Source: Bacteroidaceae bacterium
GTDB lineage: Bacteria; Bacteroidota; Bacteroidia; Bacteroidales; Bacteroidaceae
Direction of reading: 5' to 3'
Assembly: GCA_016292545.1 (NCBI GenBank)
Contig: JAEDIG010000001.1
Location: 5,579-69,578 of the forward strand
DNA length: 64,000 bases
Every line of letters begins with the position of its first letter. Position 1 is the first letter of the stretch. The notes below the pieces were generated by a model. The model did not search any database. It was not told the origin of the DNA and was given only the letters and a program-made list of their open reading frames with translations. Positions 1 to 8,920 of the stretch are shown one piece after another. A program made the translations under genes and the position numbers.

Positions 1-1
1 C

Positions 2-1147
2 ATCTATCCCGAGGAGAACCGTCCCCGGATGGCCATTCTGGGCAGGACCAACTACGTGAGCAACCAGCCGGGCAGTGGTGAAAGCTGGGGAAGCTGTGTG
101 TCGCGGGCCTTGGGCGACTCCATCCGCCGTATGCCCGAGGTGGAATGCCTCACCTGCGTGAGTTCGGGAGATGCCAATGTACGCCTTCCCGACGGGTCTT
201 TTGCCTTCGTCAAGCATGTCTCCACCGATGCCGACTACTGGCGGGTGTTCGGTTTCCGCTTCCTTGGAGGACGGGCTTTCAGCGAGGCCGAGTGTGAGGC
301 CAGGAGCCAGGTTTGCGTGGTGAGTGCTTCGCTGGCACGCAAGGTGTTCGGCCATACCGATGTGGTGGGCCGCGAGCTGGCCACCGAAAGCGAGACGTGG
401 CAGATTCTGGGTGTGGTGGAGGAGGGCAGCTGTGCCATGTCCGGCAGCTACGCCCACATGTGGACACCTGTTTGCACTAAGGAGCAGATAATGAGCCAGA
501 CTCCCCTTTTGGGCAGTTTCACGCTCTTTATCCTCCTGCGGAAGCCTTCCGCCCTGGATGCGCTCAGGCAGCGTGTGGCCCGCATGGAGGATCGCATCAA
601 TGCGGCCAGCGTGCATGGTGCCGACGACATGACCCTCCATGTCAGTGGCCAGCCCGACTATTTCTGGCAGTCTCCGTTCCGCATAAACGAAAACATCAAC
701 ATGATGGAATTTGTGCGCGAGGTGGTGTCCATGCTGCTGGCCTTCCTGCTCATTCCGGCCATGAACATGTGCAGTATGGTGGCAAGCCGTGTGAACGGGC
801 GCATCAGTGAATTTGGCATACGGCGTGCCTACGGTGCCACACGCCGCCAGCTGCTCTGGCAGGTGCTGCAGGAGAATTTCCTGCTCACGCTCATTGCCGG
901 CATCGGCGGCTTGCTGATAAGCTATGTGATGATGATTGCGTGTGCCGACTGGCTCCCCTTCATCTTCGAGACATTCCATTTTTCGTATGACGAGAAGGTG
1001 AGCATCCACCCCGACATGCTCTTCTCGGGCTGGGTGATGGGCGCGGTGCTTGTGGTGTGTCTGGTGCTGAATCTGGTGTCGGCAGCCGTGCCCACGCTGT
1101 GGGCTTTGCGCAAGCCTGTGACCGAGGAGATAAACCATAGGAGGTAG
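2..1147 (+). CDS. ABC transporter permease, MacB/FtsX type (5'-truncated by the window edge)
   Basis: The frame is open from base 2 with no plausible start before it, so the gene begins upstream of the window. About 380 C-terminal residues are visible. The first part is an extracytoplasmic MacB_PCD-like domain (for example the stretch QVCVVSASLARKVFG). It is followed by an FtsX-type membrane domain with three hydrophobic helices, including FLLIPAMNMCSMVASRV and the cytoplasmic signature EFGIRRAYGATRRQLL. The family (type VII ABC, MacB/LolC-like) couples ATP hydrolysis to periplasmic work, typically export of peptides or drugs or transport of lipoproteins. It is followed by a second permease and a TolC-like channel in the same direction, which supports an efflux operon. 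The first transmembrane helix and the ATPase partner are presumably upstream. The substrate cannot be read from the sequence. Confidence 0.85.
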   Translation: MYPEENRPRMAILGRTNYVSNQPGSGESWGSCVSRALGDSIRRMPEVECLTCVSSGDANVRLPDGSFAFVKHVSTDADYWRVFGFRFLGGRAFSEAECEARSQVCVVSASLARKVFGHTDVVGRELATESETWQILGVVEEGSCAMSGSYAHMWTPVCTKEQIMSQTPLLGSFTLFILLRKPSALDALRQRVARMEDRINAASVHGADDMTLHVSGQPDYFWQSPFRINENINMMEFVREVVSMLLAFLLIPAMNMCSMVASRVNGRISEFGIRRAYGATRRQLLWQVLQENFLLTLIAGIGGLLISYVMMIACADWLPFIFETFHFSYDEKVSIHPDMLFSGWVMGAVLVVCLVLNLVSAAVPTLWALRKPVTEEINHRR

Positions 1148-1200
1148 CTTAGAGAACTGAGCTTAGAGAGCTGAGCTTAGAGAATTGAGCTTAGAGCTTA
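1146..1200 (+). repeat. 14-bp tandem repeat, about 3.9 copies
   Basis: Imperfect direct repeats of AGCTTAGAGAACTG start at 1146, 1160, 1174 and 1188 (the last is partial). Copies differ by one or two bases. The array begins inside the stop codon of the first permease (TAG at 1145-1147) and fills most of the gap to the next gene. It is a minisatellite-like spacer of unknown role, and copy number could vary between strains. Confidence 0.85.
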
Positions 1201-1231
1201 AAGACAAAACGATAGCAATAACAGAAACGAT

Positions 1232-2581
1232 ATGATTCGACTGATATTTCACCAGATTTGGAACCAGCGCAGGCAGAACCTCTGGATTTGGCTGGAACTG
1301 ATGGTGCTGAGTGTATTCATCTGGATGGTCATGGACCCGCTTTTCACCATGGTCTGCGTCATGCGCCTGCCTGCGAACTTCGACACGGAGCATACCTACG
1401 TTGTGTGTCCTTCCTATGCCCGGTCGGGACCCAACTACAAGGAAGAGGCCGACAACGACTCCTGCTACAAGCTGCAGCTCGACCTTCTGCTCACCCAGCT
1501 CAATGCCCATCCCATGACCGAGGCGGTGTGCATCATCCCGGACCGGTCGAGCTTTCCTGGCGGAGGATCCTGGAACGGGGGCTATTTCTATCCCAGCAGG
1601 GCAGCATCAGAGAAGGCAAAGGATGAAGGCCATGGAGCTTCCGGAAAGAGCGTCAGCCTCTCTTCCCAGTTTTTTGTAGGTTTATATTGCGAGGGACTGG
1701 AACAGTGGAGCGACATGCCCTACACACTGGGGCTGCGCGATGCCGCCACGGGCGAACTGCTCCATGCCCGACCCGACGATGCCAGGCAGGGAGTCTGCTA
1801 CATCTCTGCAAAGGCGGCACGCATACTTTATGGCACCGAGCAAGCCAGGGACAGCAGCTTCTATGAACCGGCTGGTGGCGTTGACATGCGTGTGGGTGGC
1901 GTGTATAAGGATGTAAAGCAGCAAAACTACCTGATTCCTGCTCCCTCTGTGATATTGTCAAAATACGATTGTTGGCAAACTCCCAAGGATTTTGCGGTGC
2001 TTGTGCGTCTGAAGCCCGATGTGGATGCCGTTGCTTTCGAGAAAGCCATTCTGAAGGATGTGCTCCTGCAATGCCGCATAGGCAACACCCTTCGTTTTGA
2101 ACTCTTCTCAGTCCGGAAAAGAGCGGAACAAATGGCAGAGAATATGGGTGCCAACAATCTGGTGCGGATTCATCTGGCTCTGGGAGGCTTTGGGCTGCTG
2201 TGTGTGTTCCTGGGCGTGACGGGCCTCTTCTGGGTGCGCTGCATCGGCCGCAGGCAGGACATGGGTGTGATGCGCTCCATGGGGGCCACCCGCCTGGGCG
2301 TGGTGCGCCAGATGCTTTGCGAGAGTGTGCTGCTTTTCGTGCTGGCCTTTGTGCCTGCCATGATTCTGGTGGGCATCAAGGTTTATCTGAAAGGCTACAA
2401 CCTTGATTTCTGGCTCAATCAGTCCGACACGGACTTCTGGTTCCTCCGCACTGTGCCCCATGTGTCGGCAGTCACGCTGCTCTCTTTATCCTTAATGTTG
2501 CTCATAATCCTGCTGGCCACATGGATACCCGTGTACCATGCCAGCAAAACCATGCCCAGCGATGCGTTACATGATGAATAG
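1232..2581 (+). CDS. ABC transporter permease, MacB/FtsX type
   Basis: This 449-residue protein has the full permease layout. There is one N-terminal helix (residues about 18-40, around LELMVLSVFIWMVMDPLF), a large extracytoplasmic domain (about 45-305), then an FtsX domain with three helices. The FtsX part includes FGLLCVFLGVTGLFWVRC and the coupling-loop signature DMGVMRSMGATRLGVVRQ. The start at 1232 places a short basic segment (MIRLIFHQIWNQRRQ) before the first helix, as expected. It lies 84 bp after the first permease and overlaps the start of the TolC-like gene, so the three are likely cotranscribed. Two non-identical permeases suggest a heterodimeric transporter. Many Bacteroidota MacB-like systems are built this way. 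The substrate is unknown. Confidence 0.85.
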   Translation: MIRLIFHQIWNQRRQNLWIWLELMVLSVFIWMVMDPLFTMVCVMRLPANFDTEHTYVVCPSYARSGPNYKEEADNDSCYKLQLDLLLTQLNAHPMTEAVCIIPDRSSFPGGGSWNGGYFYPSRAASEKAKDEGHGASGKSVSLSSQFFVGLYCEGLEQWSDMPYTLGLRDAATGELLHARPDDARQGVCYISAKAARILYGTEQARDSSFYEPAGGVDMRVGGVYKDVKQQNYLIPAPSVILSKYDCWQTPKDFAVLVRLKPDVDAVAFEKAILKDVLLQCRIGNTLRFELFSVRKRAEQMAENMGANNLVRIHLALGGFGLLCVFLGVTGLFWVRCIGRRQDMGVMRSMGATRLGVVRQMLCESVLLFVLAFVPAMILVGIKVYLKGYNLDFWLNQSDTDFWFLRTVPHVSAVTLLSLSLMLLIILLATWIPVYHASKTMPSDALHDE

Positions 2582-4064
2582 TAGAAATAGAATATGGTGG
2601 TGTGCATGGCTGCTCCTGCATGCCATGGTGATGGATGCACAGGTGCGACGGATTACGCTACAGGATGCGGTCCTGCTGGCACGCACGGGCAGTGTGGAAG
2701 CACAATCGGCCCTGTCGCAGCTTCGCAGCAGTTATTGGAGTTATCGTTCTTTTCGTGCCGACCAGCTTCCCGAGGTGTCGCTCTCTGCCACGCTGCCTTC
2801 CTACAGCCGCAGCTATTCGGCCTATCAGGAAAGCACGGGTGCCTACACCTATGTGATGAGCGACTATCTGCAGTCGACTGCCTCCATCAATGTGAGGCAG
2901 AACCTGTGGCATACGGGCGGAACCGTCACGCTCACATCCTCGCTCGACTATCTCAACCAGCTGTCGGGACAGAGCGGGCACCGCTTTATGTCGCTGCCTC
3001 TGGCGTTGCGCCTGAGCCAGCCCCTGTGGGGCGTGAACAGCATGAAGTGGAACCACCGCATAGAGCCTGTGCGCTATGCCGAGGCCAAGGCCCGGTTCCT
3101 CACGGCCACCGAAGAGGTGACGATGCGCACCATCCAGCTTTTCTTCTCCCTGCTTCTGGCCCGCGAGAATGTGGAGGTGGCCCGCCAGAACCTGCAAGGC
3201 ATGGAGCGCCTGTATGAGGTGGGGCAGGCAAAGCGGCGCATGGGGCAGATGAGCGAAAGCGAACTGATGCAGCTGGAGCTGGAACTGCTGAACGCACGCA
3301 GCACGCTCACCACCAACGAGAGCACCTGGCGAAGCAGCATGTTTGCCCTGCGCACCCATCTGGCCGTTGAGGAGGAGGTGGAGCTGGAGGCTGTGCTCCC
3401 CGACACGCTGGCAGCCTGCACGCTCGACTATGGACAGGTGCTCGACAAGGCACTGCTCCATCATGCCCATGCGCTGACGCTCAGGCGCAGGCAGCTGGAG
3501 GCCGACTATTCTGTGGCGCAGGCAAAGGGGAACATGCGGCAGATAAGCCTCTATGCACAGGTGGGATACAACGGCACCGACAGGCATCTTTCCGATGCCT
3601 ACCAGCATCTCAGGGGCAGCCAGCAGGTGGAAGTGGGATTCTCCATCCCCATCCTCGACTGGGGAAAGCGCAAGGGACAGCTGCGTGTGGCGCAGGCCAG
3701 CCGCGAGGTGGTCAGGAGCCAGATAAGGCAAGAAGACCAGCAGTTCAGGCAGGACCTGTATGTGCTGGTGGAGCAATGCAACAACCAGCGCCGCCAGCTC
3801 TCCATCGCCATGGCCGCCGACACACTGGCCCAGCGACGCTATGACACGGGGATGAAGACCTTTGTGATAGGCCGCATCTCGATGCTCGACCTCAACGATG
3901 CCCGGCAGAGCAAGGACTATGCCCGCCAGGCCCGTATCTCGGAACTCTACAGGCTGTGGTACTATTATTACCAGTTGCGGAGCCTCACCCTGTGGGATTG
4001 GGAGCGGAATGAGCCGCTGGAGGCGGATTTTGATGCCATCATTCACGGAAAAGAGAAATTTTAG
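2571..4064 (+). CDS. TolC-family outer-membrane efflux protein
   Basis: The start chosen at 2571 gives a signal peptide (MMNSRNRIWWCAWLLLHAMV, cleaved near MDAQ) and overlaps the permease by 11 nt; ATG 2574 is an alternative. The mature protein of about 475 residues shows the internal duplication of TolC/OprM proteins. Long amphipathic helices (for example EAQSALSQLRSSYWSYR and ENVEVARQNLQGMERLYEVG) alternate with beta strands. The family forms trimeric channels spanning outer membrane and periplasm and accepts substrates from inner-membrane pumps. The two preceding MacB-like permeases and the following two-component genes indicate a regulated tripartite efflux system. No periplasmic adaptor (MacA-like) is visible; it may lie left of the window. 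Confidence 0.9.
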   Translation: MMNSRNRIWWCAWLLLHAMVMDAQVRRITLQDAVLLARTGSVEAQSALSQLRSSYWSYRSFRADQLPEVSLSATLPSYSRSYSAYQESTGAYTYVMSDYLQSTASINVRQNLWHTGGTVTLTSSLDYLNQLSGQSGHRFMSLPLALRLSQPLWGVNSMKWNHRIEPVRYAEAKARFLTATEEVTMRTIQLFFSLLLARENVEVARQNLQGMERLYEVGQAKRRMGQMSESELMQLELELLNARSTLTTNESTWRSSMFALRTHLAVEEEVELEAVLPDTLAACTLDYGQVLDKALLHHAHALTLRRRQLEADYSVAQAKGNMRQISLYAQVGYNGTDRHLSDAYQHLRGSQQVEVGFSIPILDWGKRKGQLRVAQASREVVRSQIRQEDQQFRQDLYVLVEQCNNQRRQLSIAMAADTLAQRRYDTGMKTFVIGRISMLDLNDARQSKDYARQARISELYRLWYYYYQLRSLTLWDWERNEPLEADFDAIIHGKEKF

Positions 4065-4065
4065 C

Positions 4066-4073
4066 TACCTTTG
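4066..4073 (+). promoter_or_regulatory. possible -7 promoter element TACCTTTG
   Basis: The octamer fits the Bacteroidota consensus TAnnTTTG and ends four bases before the response-regulator ATG at 4078. No TTG at the usual -33 spacing is seen. If used, the transcript would be nearly leaderless. It may be coincidental. Confidence 0.3.
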
Positions 4074-4077
4074 CAAC

Positions 4078-5421
4078 ATGATTCTGATAATAGACGATGA
4101 CTTGGCCGTGCGCAAGTCGCTGGTTTATCTGCTGGACAAGGCCGGCTATGCGGCAAAGGCCGTGGAGGGTCCCCATCAGGCAGTGGCCCTCTTGCGCGCG
4201 GAGGTGCCCGAACTGATAATCATGGACATGAACTTCTCATTGGCCACATCGGGTGAGGAAGGCTTGCGCCTGCTGGCACAGGTGAAGCGCATGGTGCCTC
4301 AAGTGCCGGTGATACTGATGACGGCATGGGGCAGCATCGACCTTGCCGTCAGGGGGATGCATGCAGGTGCCTTTGATTTCCTCACCAAGCCCTGGGACAA
4401 CCTGACGCTGGTGCACCGTGTGTCCATGGCGCTGGAACTGACCGCTCCTTCGGTGCGGCATGTCCCCCGTGCGGCTGCTGCGCCGGAGGGACAGCGCATC
4501 ATAGGGCAGAGCGCGGCCTTGCGCGAGGTGATGCAGACCGTGGAACGTGTGGCACCCACGCAGGCCTCGGTGCTCATCACGGGCGAGAGCGGCACGGGCA
4601 AGGAACTGGTGGCCGAGGCACTCCATGCCATGAGCCGCAGGCAGGGGAAGCCGTTTGTGAAGGTGAACCTGGGAGGCATGTCCGCCTCGCTGTTCGAGAG
4701 CGAGATGTTCGGCTATCGCAAGGGGGCTTTCACCGGGGCCGACAGCGACAGGCTGGGACGCTTTGATGCGGCCGACGGAGGCACCATTTTCCTGGACGAG
4801 ATAGGCGAACTGCCCATGTCCTTGCAGGTGAAGATGCTGCGGGTGCTGCAGGAGCAGACCTTTGAGCCGCTGGGCGACACGCGTACCCACAGGGTGGACG
4901 TGCGGGTGGTGTGTGCCACCAATGCCAACCTGCCGCTGATGGTGCAGCAGCACACGTTCCGCGAGGACCTTCTCTATCGCATCAATCTGATAGAAGTGCA
5001 TCTGCCACCCTTGCGCGAACGGCGTGAGGACATTCCCCTGCTGGTGCGTCATTTTGCTTCTTCCCAGGGTAAGTCTGATGCCGACATCACGCCCGATGCC
5101 ATGCAGTGGCTCGCCTCGCTTCCCTATCCTGGCAACATCCGCGAACTGAAGAATCTGGTGCAACGCACGCTGTTGCTGGCCGAAGCAGGAAGGCCCATCA
5201 CGGCTTCCGACTTCCGCCGCCACTATGAGGCCATGCCACGTGTAAGTGCCGCGGTGCCGGCCGAGACCGACAGCCTGCAGCTCGATGCCTTGGAGCGGCA
5301 GGCCATCCAGCGCGCCCTGGCCAGGTATTCCGGCAATCTCTCCCAGGCAGCCTTGGCCCTGGGCATATCGCGGCAGTCGCTCTATCGCCGCATGGAGAAA
5401 TACCAAATACCCTTGCCATGA
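4078..5421 (+). CDS. sigma-54-dependent response regulator (NtrC family)
   Basis: The 447-residue protein has three domains. A receiver domain (about 1-120) has acidic residues DDD near the N terminus and the likely phospho-acceptor Asp in IIMDMNFS. A central AAA+ domain has Walker A GESGTGKE, the sigma-54 contact loop GAFTGA and Walker B GTIFLDEIGE. A C-terminal Fis-type helix-turn-helix is present around NLSQAALALGISRQSLYRR. An intact GAFTGA motif means it should activate RpoN-dependent promoters. ATG 4078 was preferred over upstream frames because it starts directly at the receiver fold (MILIIDDD). It follows the TolC gene by 13 nt and overlaps the kinase by 4 nt (ATGA). This suggests the pair senses envelope or export stress linked to the efflux genes. 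Confidence 0.95.
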   Translation: MILIIDDDLAVRKSLVYLLDKAGYAAKAVEGPHQAVALLRAEVPELIIMDMNFSLATSGEEGLRLLAQVKRMVPQVPVILMTAWGSIDLAVRGMHAGAFDFLTKPWDNLTLVHRVSMALELTAPSVRHVPRAAAAPEGQRIIGQSAALREVMQTVERVAPTQASVLITGESGTGKELVAEALHAMSRRQGKPFVKVNLGGMSASLFESEMFGYRKGAFTGADSDRLGRFDAADGGTIFLDEIGELPMSLQVKMLRVLQEQTFEPLGDTRTHRVDVRVVCATNANLPLMVQQHTFREDLLYRINLIEVHLPPLRERREDIPLLVRHFASSQGKSDADITPDAMQWLASLPYPGNIRELKNLVQRTLLLAEAGRPITASDFRRHYEAMPRVSAAVPAETDSLQLDALERQAIQRALARYSGNLSQAALALGISRQSLYRRMEKYQIPLP

Positions 5422-6584
5422 TGATGACGCACACGGGATGGTTTCTGCTGATTGTGGTGTTTGTGGCCGTGGTGGCGGTGCTGCTGTGGTGGTATGCGGT
5501 GCGTCCTCTGCGCACCATCGCCAGGGGGGTGGACCTCTTGCGCGAGCAGGATTTTGCCAGCAGGATGGCTCCTGTGTCCAATCCGTGGGCCAACCGCATC
5601 GTGGAACTTTTCAACCGTATGATGGACCAGCTGCGCGACGAACGGTTGCGGCTGAGGGAGCAAAACCATTTCCTGGACCTGCTGGTGCAGGCATCTCCCA
5701 TGGGGGTGGTGCTCATGGATCTGGACGGACACATCACCGGCACCAATCCTGCCGCCGACACCCTGCTGGCCGACCCTTGGCTGCGCTCACGCATACTGGC
5801 TGTGCCCAGGGGAAAGACACAGGTGCTGAGGCAGGGAGGCAGGCGCATCCTGCGCCTGAGCCACCTCACCTTTCTGGACCGTGGTTTCCACCATCCTTTC
5901 CTGCTCATAGAGAGTCTGTCAGAAGAGGTGAGCAGGGCTGAGCGTGAGGCATACGGGCGTGTGATACGCATGATAAGCCATGAGGTGAACAACACGCTGG
6001 CCGGTGCGGGCAGTCTGCTCGACCTAGCCTGTCAGGATGCCGTATCGCCCGAGCAGCGCGACATGTTGCTCACCTGTGGCAGCCGCTATCGCCAGATGGC
6101 CGACTTTGTCACACGTCTGGCCGATGTGGTGCGCATCCCCGCTCCTGTGAAGGAGCAGGTGGTGGTGCAGGACTTTGTCTTGCATCAAAGCCGTTTCCTG
6201 GAAACCTTGTGCAGGCAGACGGGCGACATGCGTCTCCGCCTTTCCCTTGCCACTGATCCTCTCAGGGTGAGCATGGACACCACGCTTATGGAACAGGTGC
6301 TCATCAATGTGGTGAAGAATGCCTGCGAGAGCAGCCCTGGGGGCAGCGAGATAGTGGTGGAGGTGACCACATGCCCGGCTTCACTGATGGTGCTGGACCA
6401 TGGCAGGGGCATCAGTGCCCAGGAGGAAGAACTGCTTTTCACTCCCTTCCATTCCACCAAGCCCACGGGGCAGGGCTTGGGTCTGATGCTTGTACAGGAG
6501 GTGCTTTCGCGCCATGGTTTCCCCTTTTCACTCCATACACATGACGATGGCATCACGGTGTTCCGCATCGATTTCCAGCAGTAG
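5418..6584 (+). CDS. membrane sensor histidine kinase (partner of the NtrC-type regulator)
   Basis: This protein is 388 residues long. A single hydrophobic segment (about 8-26, WFLLIVVFVAVVAVLLWWY) is followed by a HAMP-like linker and a PAS-like region around HFLDLLVQASPMGVVLMD. The dimerisation helix carries the phospho-accepting His in MISHEVNNTLAG. The GHKL ATPase domain has N box LINVVKNACESS, G1 box LDHGRGIS and F/G2 boxes TPFHSTKPTGQGLGL. No substantial periplasmic sensing domain is present, so the signal is probably membrane or cytoplasmic. Translation is coupled to the response regulator through the ATGA overlap. It resembles NtrY-like kinases that pair with sigma-54 regulators in Bacteroidota. 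The signal is unknown. Confidence 0.93.
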   Translation: MMMTHTGWFLLIVVFVAVVAVLLWWYAVRPLRTIARGVDLLREQDFASRMAPVSNPWANRIVELFNRMMDQLRDERLRLREQNHFLDLLVQASPMGVVLMDLDGHITGTNPAADTLLADPWLRSRILAVPRGKTQVLRQGGRRILRLSHLTFLDRGFHHPFLLIESLSEEVSRAEREAYGRVIRMISHEVNNTLAGAGSLLDLACQDAVSPEQRDMLLTCGSRYRQMADFVTRLADVVRIPAPVKEQVVVQDFVLHQSRFLETLCRQTGDMRLRLSLATDPLRVSMDTTLMEQVLINVVKNACESSPGGSEIVVEVTTCPASLMVLDHGRGISAQEEELLFTPFHSTKPTGQGLGLMLVQEVLSRHGFPFSLHTHDDGITVFRIDFQQ

Positions 6585-6708
6585 AAACTGCGAGTGGGCC
6601 CACGCGACGTGTCCCCCTTCTGCTTTATATATTTTGGTTTTATTTCAGGTTAAACTTCTCTGCCGGAATTGGCGATTCACCCTGCCATCGTCTGCTTTTT
6701 GCCCAAAA

Positions 6709-6728
6709 TTGCACGGTGCATCGTGCAA
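6709..6728. promoter_or_regulatory. palindromic operator-like site
   Basis: The 20-bp sequence TTGCACGGTGCATCGTGCAA is a near-perfect palindrome; only the base pair at positions 8 and 13 breaks it. It ends five bases before a TATATTTG element and its left arm supplies a possible -33 TTG, so a dimeric regulator bound here would control the promoter. Confidence 0.6.
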
Positions 6729-6733
6729 TTTCG

Positions 6734-6741
6734 TATATTTG
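6734..6741 (+). promoter_or_regulatory. -7 promoter element TATATTTG (upstream promoter)
   Basis: The octamer matches TAnnTTTG, with a TTG at 6709-6711 (22-bp spacing) inside the palindrome described at 6709-6728. It would transcribe toward the secreted-protein pair starting at 6860 and may be the regulated one of two tandem promoters. Confidence 0.5.
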
Positions 6742-6794
6742 CACCACAAATGAATGGAAAATATGGAACGGATGGATGTTTTTTCCTGTTTCCC

Positions 6795-6825
6795 TTGTCT
6801 GGCTGATAGATTTTCTCTATATTTG
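6795..6825 (+). promoter_or_regulatory. promoter for the 6860-8901 gene pair
   Basis: A TTG at 6795-6797 and TATATTTG at 6818-6825 are separated by 20 bp. This fits the Bacteroidota -33/-7 arrangement and leaves a leader of about 30 nt before the ATG at 6860. Confidence 0.65.
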
Positions 6826-6859
6826 CGTCCATAAAATTAACATTAAAGACGAAATCGTT

Positions 6860-7888
6860 ATGAAAATAGGAGTGGTTAACCCCAGGTCACACGTGATGGG
6901 CATGTGGATGATGTGCTGCTGCATGGCTGGACTTTCGTTAGGAGCGGTAGCACAGGAACCGATGGACAAGAATCGGTTGCCCAACAGCAGGTATCAGGAA
7001 AAATGGGAAGAGTATGTCCACGAGTATTCCAAGGGAGGATACAACGACCTTCTCACTGAGCATTATTTCAAGCAGACCGTATCGGTAGATGAGATGGTGG
7101 CAGCCTTCCATGCCAACAAGGACAAGAAGTTCACCACCTCCCCATACGCAGGCCACGATTCTGTGGTATATGCCTTGTACAGCGAGCAGGTGCTGCTCAC
7201 CTCGCCCATCTCGCGCCACCCGGAAAAGAAAGTGAGAGAATGCAGGGGAGTTTGGACAGACGGAAAGCTAGGGTATATCCTTAAAGCTGTGCAGGGAAAG
7301 GACGGAAAGACGGATGAGGCCCTTACAGAAAAAGTGAAGAAAACAACTTCACTCGAATGGCGCGAGGGAGATTTCGTTGCGCTCCGCAAACCTGTCCACT
7401 ACATGGGGTTCATCGTTTCCCCACGTGTGCAGCTGGAAAGCTACAACAAGGAACGGCTTGTGGGATATGAGAATAGATTTCGCAACAAGGCCGACTATTT
7501 CTCCCATGCCGCACCGGGCTGGACAATAGACGGTGACTGGGACAGCGAGATTCCATGTGGAGCCCTGTTGCTGGGCAAGATGATCTGTCTGGATAGGACC
7601 AGTCGTTATGTAGGCCCGGAACGTACATTCTCGGTGCTGCTCTATCAGAAACCCGACAGCAAGGCCTATAAGCGGGAATACACATTGCAACTGTTGCTCC
7701 CCGAGAGCCCCGACAAGGATACGGCCGAGTTGTTCTGGCAGATGAAGAATTTTGTGGAGAAGTTGCGCATCAATGCGTTCAACCCTTTGTATACTACAGA
7801 TTTTCGTATCATGACAGGCCGCTACTACCGTGTGACCGTGAACAAATGCGGGTGGCTGGTGGAGGACTACATGGCCATTAATAGATGA
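6860..7888 (+). CDS. secreted protein of unknown function
   Basis: The 342-residue product has a signal peptide (basic N terminus, hydrophobic stretch around MGMWMMCCCMAGLSLGAVA, cleavage near AQEP). There is no lipobox in the usual position. The body is a mixed alpha/beta protein without a motif I can name. It resembles small periplasmic or surface proteins common in Prevotella. The start at 6860 was chosen because it gives the signal peptide and fits the promoter at 6795-6825; an upstream in-frame ATG at 6716 would add an implausible leader. Its stop overlaps the next gene's start by 4 nt. The C-terminal region (FNPLYTTDFRIMTGRYY) is loosely reminiscent of the end of the next protein, so the two may be distant paralogues acting together. 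No enzymatic function can be supported. Confidence 0.8.
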   Translation: MKIGVVNPRSHVMGMWMMCCCMAGLSLGAVAQEPMDKNRLPNSRYQEKWEEYVHEYSKGGYNDLLTEHYFKQTVSVDEMVAAFHANKDKKFTTSPYAGHDSVVYALYSEQVLLTSPISRHPEKKVRECRGVWTDGKLGYILKAVQGKDGKTDEALTEKVKKTTSLEWREGDFVALRKPVHYMGFIVSPRVQLESYNKERLVGYENRFRNKADYFSHAAPGWTIDGDWDSEIPCGALLLGKMICLDRTSRYVGPERTFSVLLYQKPDSKAYKREYTLQLLLPESPDKDTAELFWQMKNFVEKLRINAFNPLYTTDFRIMTGRYYRVTVNKCGWLVEDYMAINR

Positions 7889-8901
7889 AGAGGCTTATGA
7901 AAATTCAGGCATTATTATTGCTCTGCTGCTCTCTGCATTTGAATGCACAGCAGCCATTCGGCGCAGAGATAGACTGTCTGCGGAACGGTTTCCATCGTCA
8001 GTACATACGCCAGGAAAAGGTGGGTGTGCTGGATTCCTGCGATGTGTTCTACCAATGTGGAAAAGGCTCCACCGGTTCCATCGGTGACAAACAGTTGCGT
8101 ATCGTATATGACGATGCCCTCCATCAGGCCGACGGCTACCAGCTCCCGCCTTCGCGTTTCGTGGTCGTCGAGGAAGAGTTGCCCGACGGCCGTTCCCGTG
8201 CAGGCAAACTCTATTGGATGGGACCTTTGGAGATGGCCGACAGCAAGGAAAATGTGCGTCTTGCCAAGCAGATGCGGAAACGCTATGGATGCCAGAAGTT
8301 GAGCGACAGTCTTGAATGCGTGCCGGCCCAGTGGTTTACGGGTTCATTGCATGTGCTTGCCTGGCCCTTTGCATACGGAGGGGAGGCCGTGTCTCGCCGC
8401 ATGCTCACCTATCGGGTGGAGCAGGGAGTGGTTGTCCCCACGGAAAAGGGCCGTCTGTATGTGGACGACTTCACTTATCACGGAGCAGACAGGGAGGCCT
8501 CCATTTTATGCGGCATGCGGGCGGACGGCAAGATGGATATCAGGCTGGACGGCAAGACCTCCCCTGAGGAAGATGCGCTGGAATCGCGTCGCGGGCTTCA
8601 TCTGTTTGCCAGCGGTGTGAACAGCCTGATGGACGCAAACCTGCTCCCGGCCGACCTTGAATGCGCGCTTCCCGTGATGCTTTATCTGGACACTTGGGGA
8701 AAGGCGCATCTCTATGCCCTGTCCGAACAGCTGACCGCACAGGAGCGCCTCCTGCTGGCCCTGCTGTCGGGTGCGGTGGCATCCCAGCCAGCCAATGTGT
8801 TCCGGCCGTATTGGTGCGGAAGGGGTGCATTTCCCGCCATCTACCTTGAGGCCAGGCTGAAAAACCGGAAATGGAGTTTTGTGGACTATCGGTTCAAGTG
8901 A
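7885..8901 (+). CDS. secreted protein of unknown function
   Basis: This 338-residue protein has an N-terminal signal peptide (MKRLMKIQALLLLCCSLHLN, cleavage near AQQ). It overlaps the preceding gene by ATGA and is surely cotranslated with it. The mature part is rich in short beta-forming stretches and has a helix-rich segment near ALSEQLTAQERLLLALLSG. No known catalytic motif is visible. The C terminus (NVFRPYW followed by a hydrophobic strand and VDYRFK) can be loosely aligned with the end of the upstream protein, which hints at a duplicated fold. The gene ends 19 bp before the convergent Fic gene, with no clear hairpin between them. Function unknown. Confidence 0.8.
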   Translation: MKRLMKIQALLLLCCSLHLNAQQPFGAEIDCLRNGFHRQYIRQEKVGVLDSCDVFYQCGKGSTGSIGDKQLRIVYDDALHQADGYQLPPSRFVVVEEELPDGRSRAGKLYWMGPLEMADSKENVRLAKQMRKRYGCQKLSDSLECVPAQWFTGSLHVLAWPFAYGGEAVSRRMLTYRVEQGVVVPTEKGRLYVDDFTYHGADREASILCGMRADGKMDIRLDGKTSPEEDALESRRGLHLFASGVNSLMDANLLPADLECALPVMLYLDTWGKAHLYALSEQLTAQERLLLALLSGAVASQPANVFRPYWCGRGAFPAIYLEARLKNRKWSFVDYRFK

Positions 8902-8920
8902 CACCAGCAGTATGATGGGC

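Noticed and set aside
2658..4046. Long minus-strand open frame opposite the TolC-like gene
   Set aside because: It lies wholly within a well-supported gene on the other strand and encodes no family I know; GC-rich third positions explain its length.
6750..6803. 17-codon leader frame between the two tandem promoters
   Set aside because: The composition is not that of an attenuator peptide and no terminator/antiterminator structure follows.
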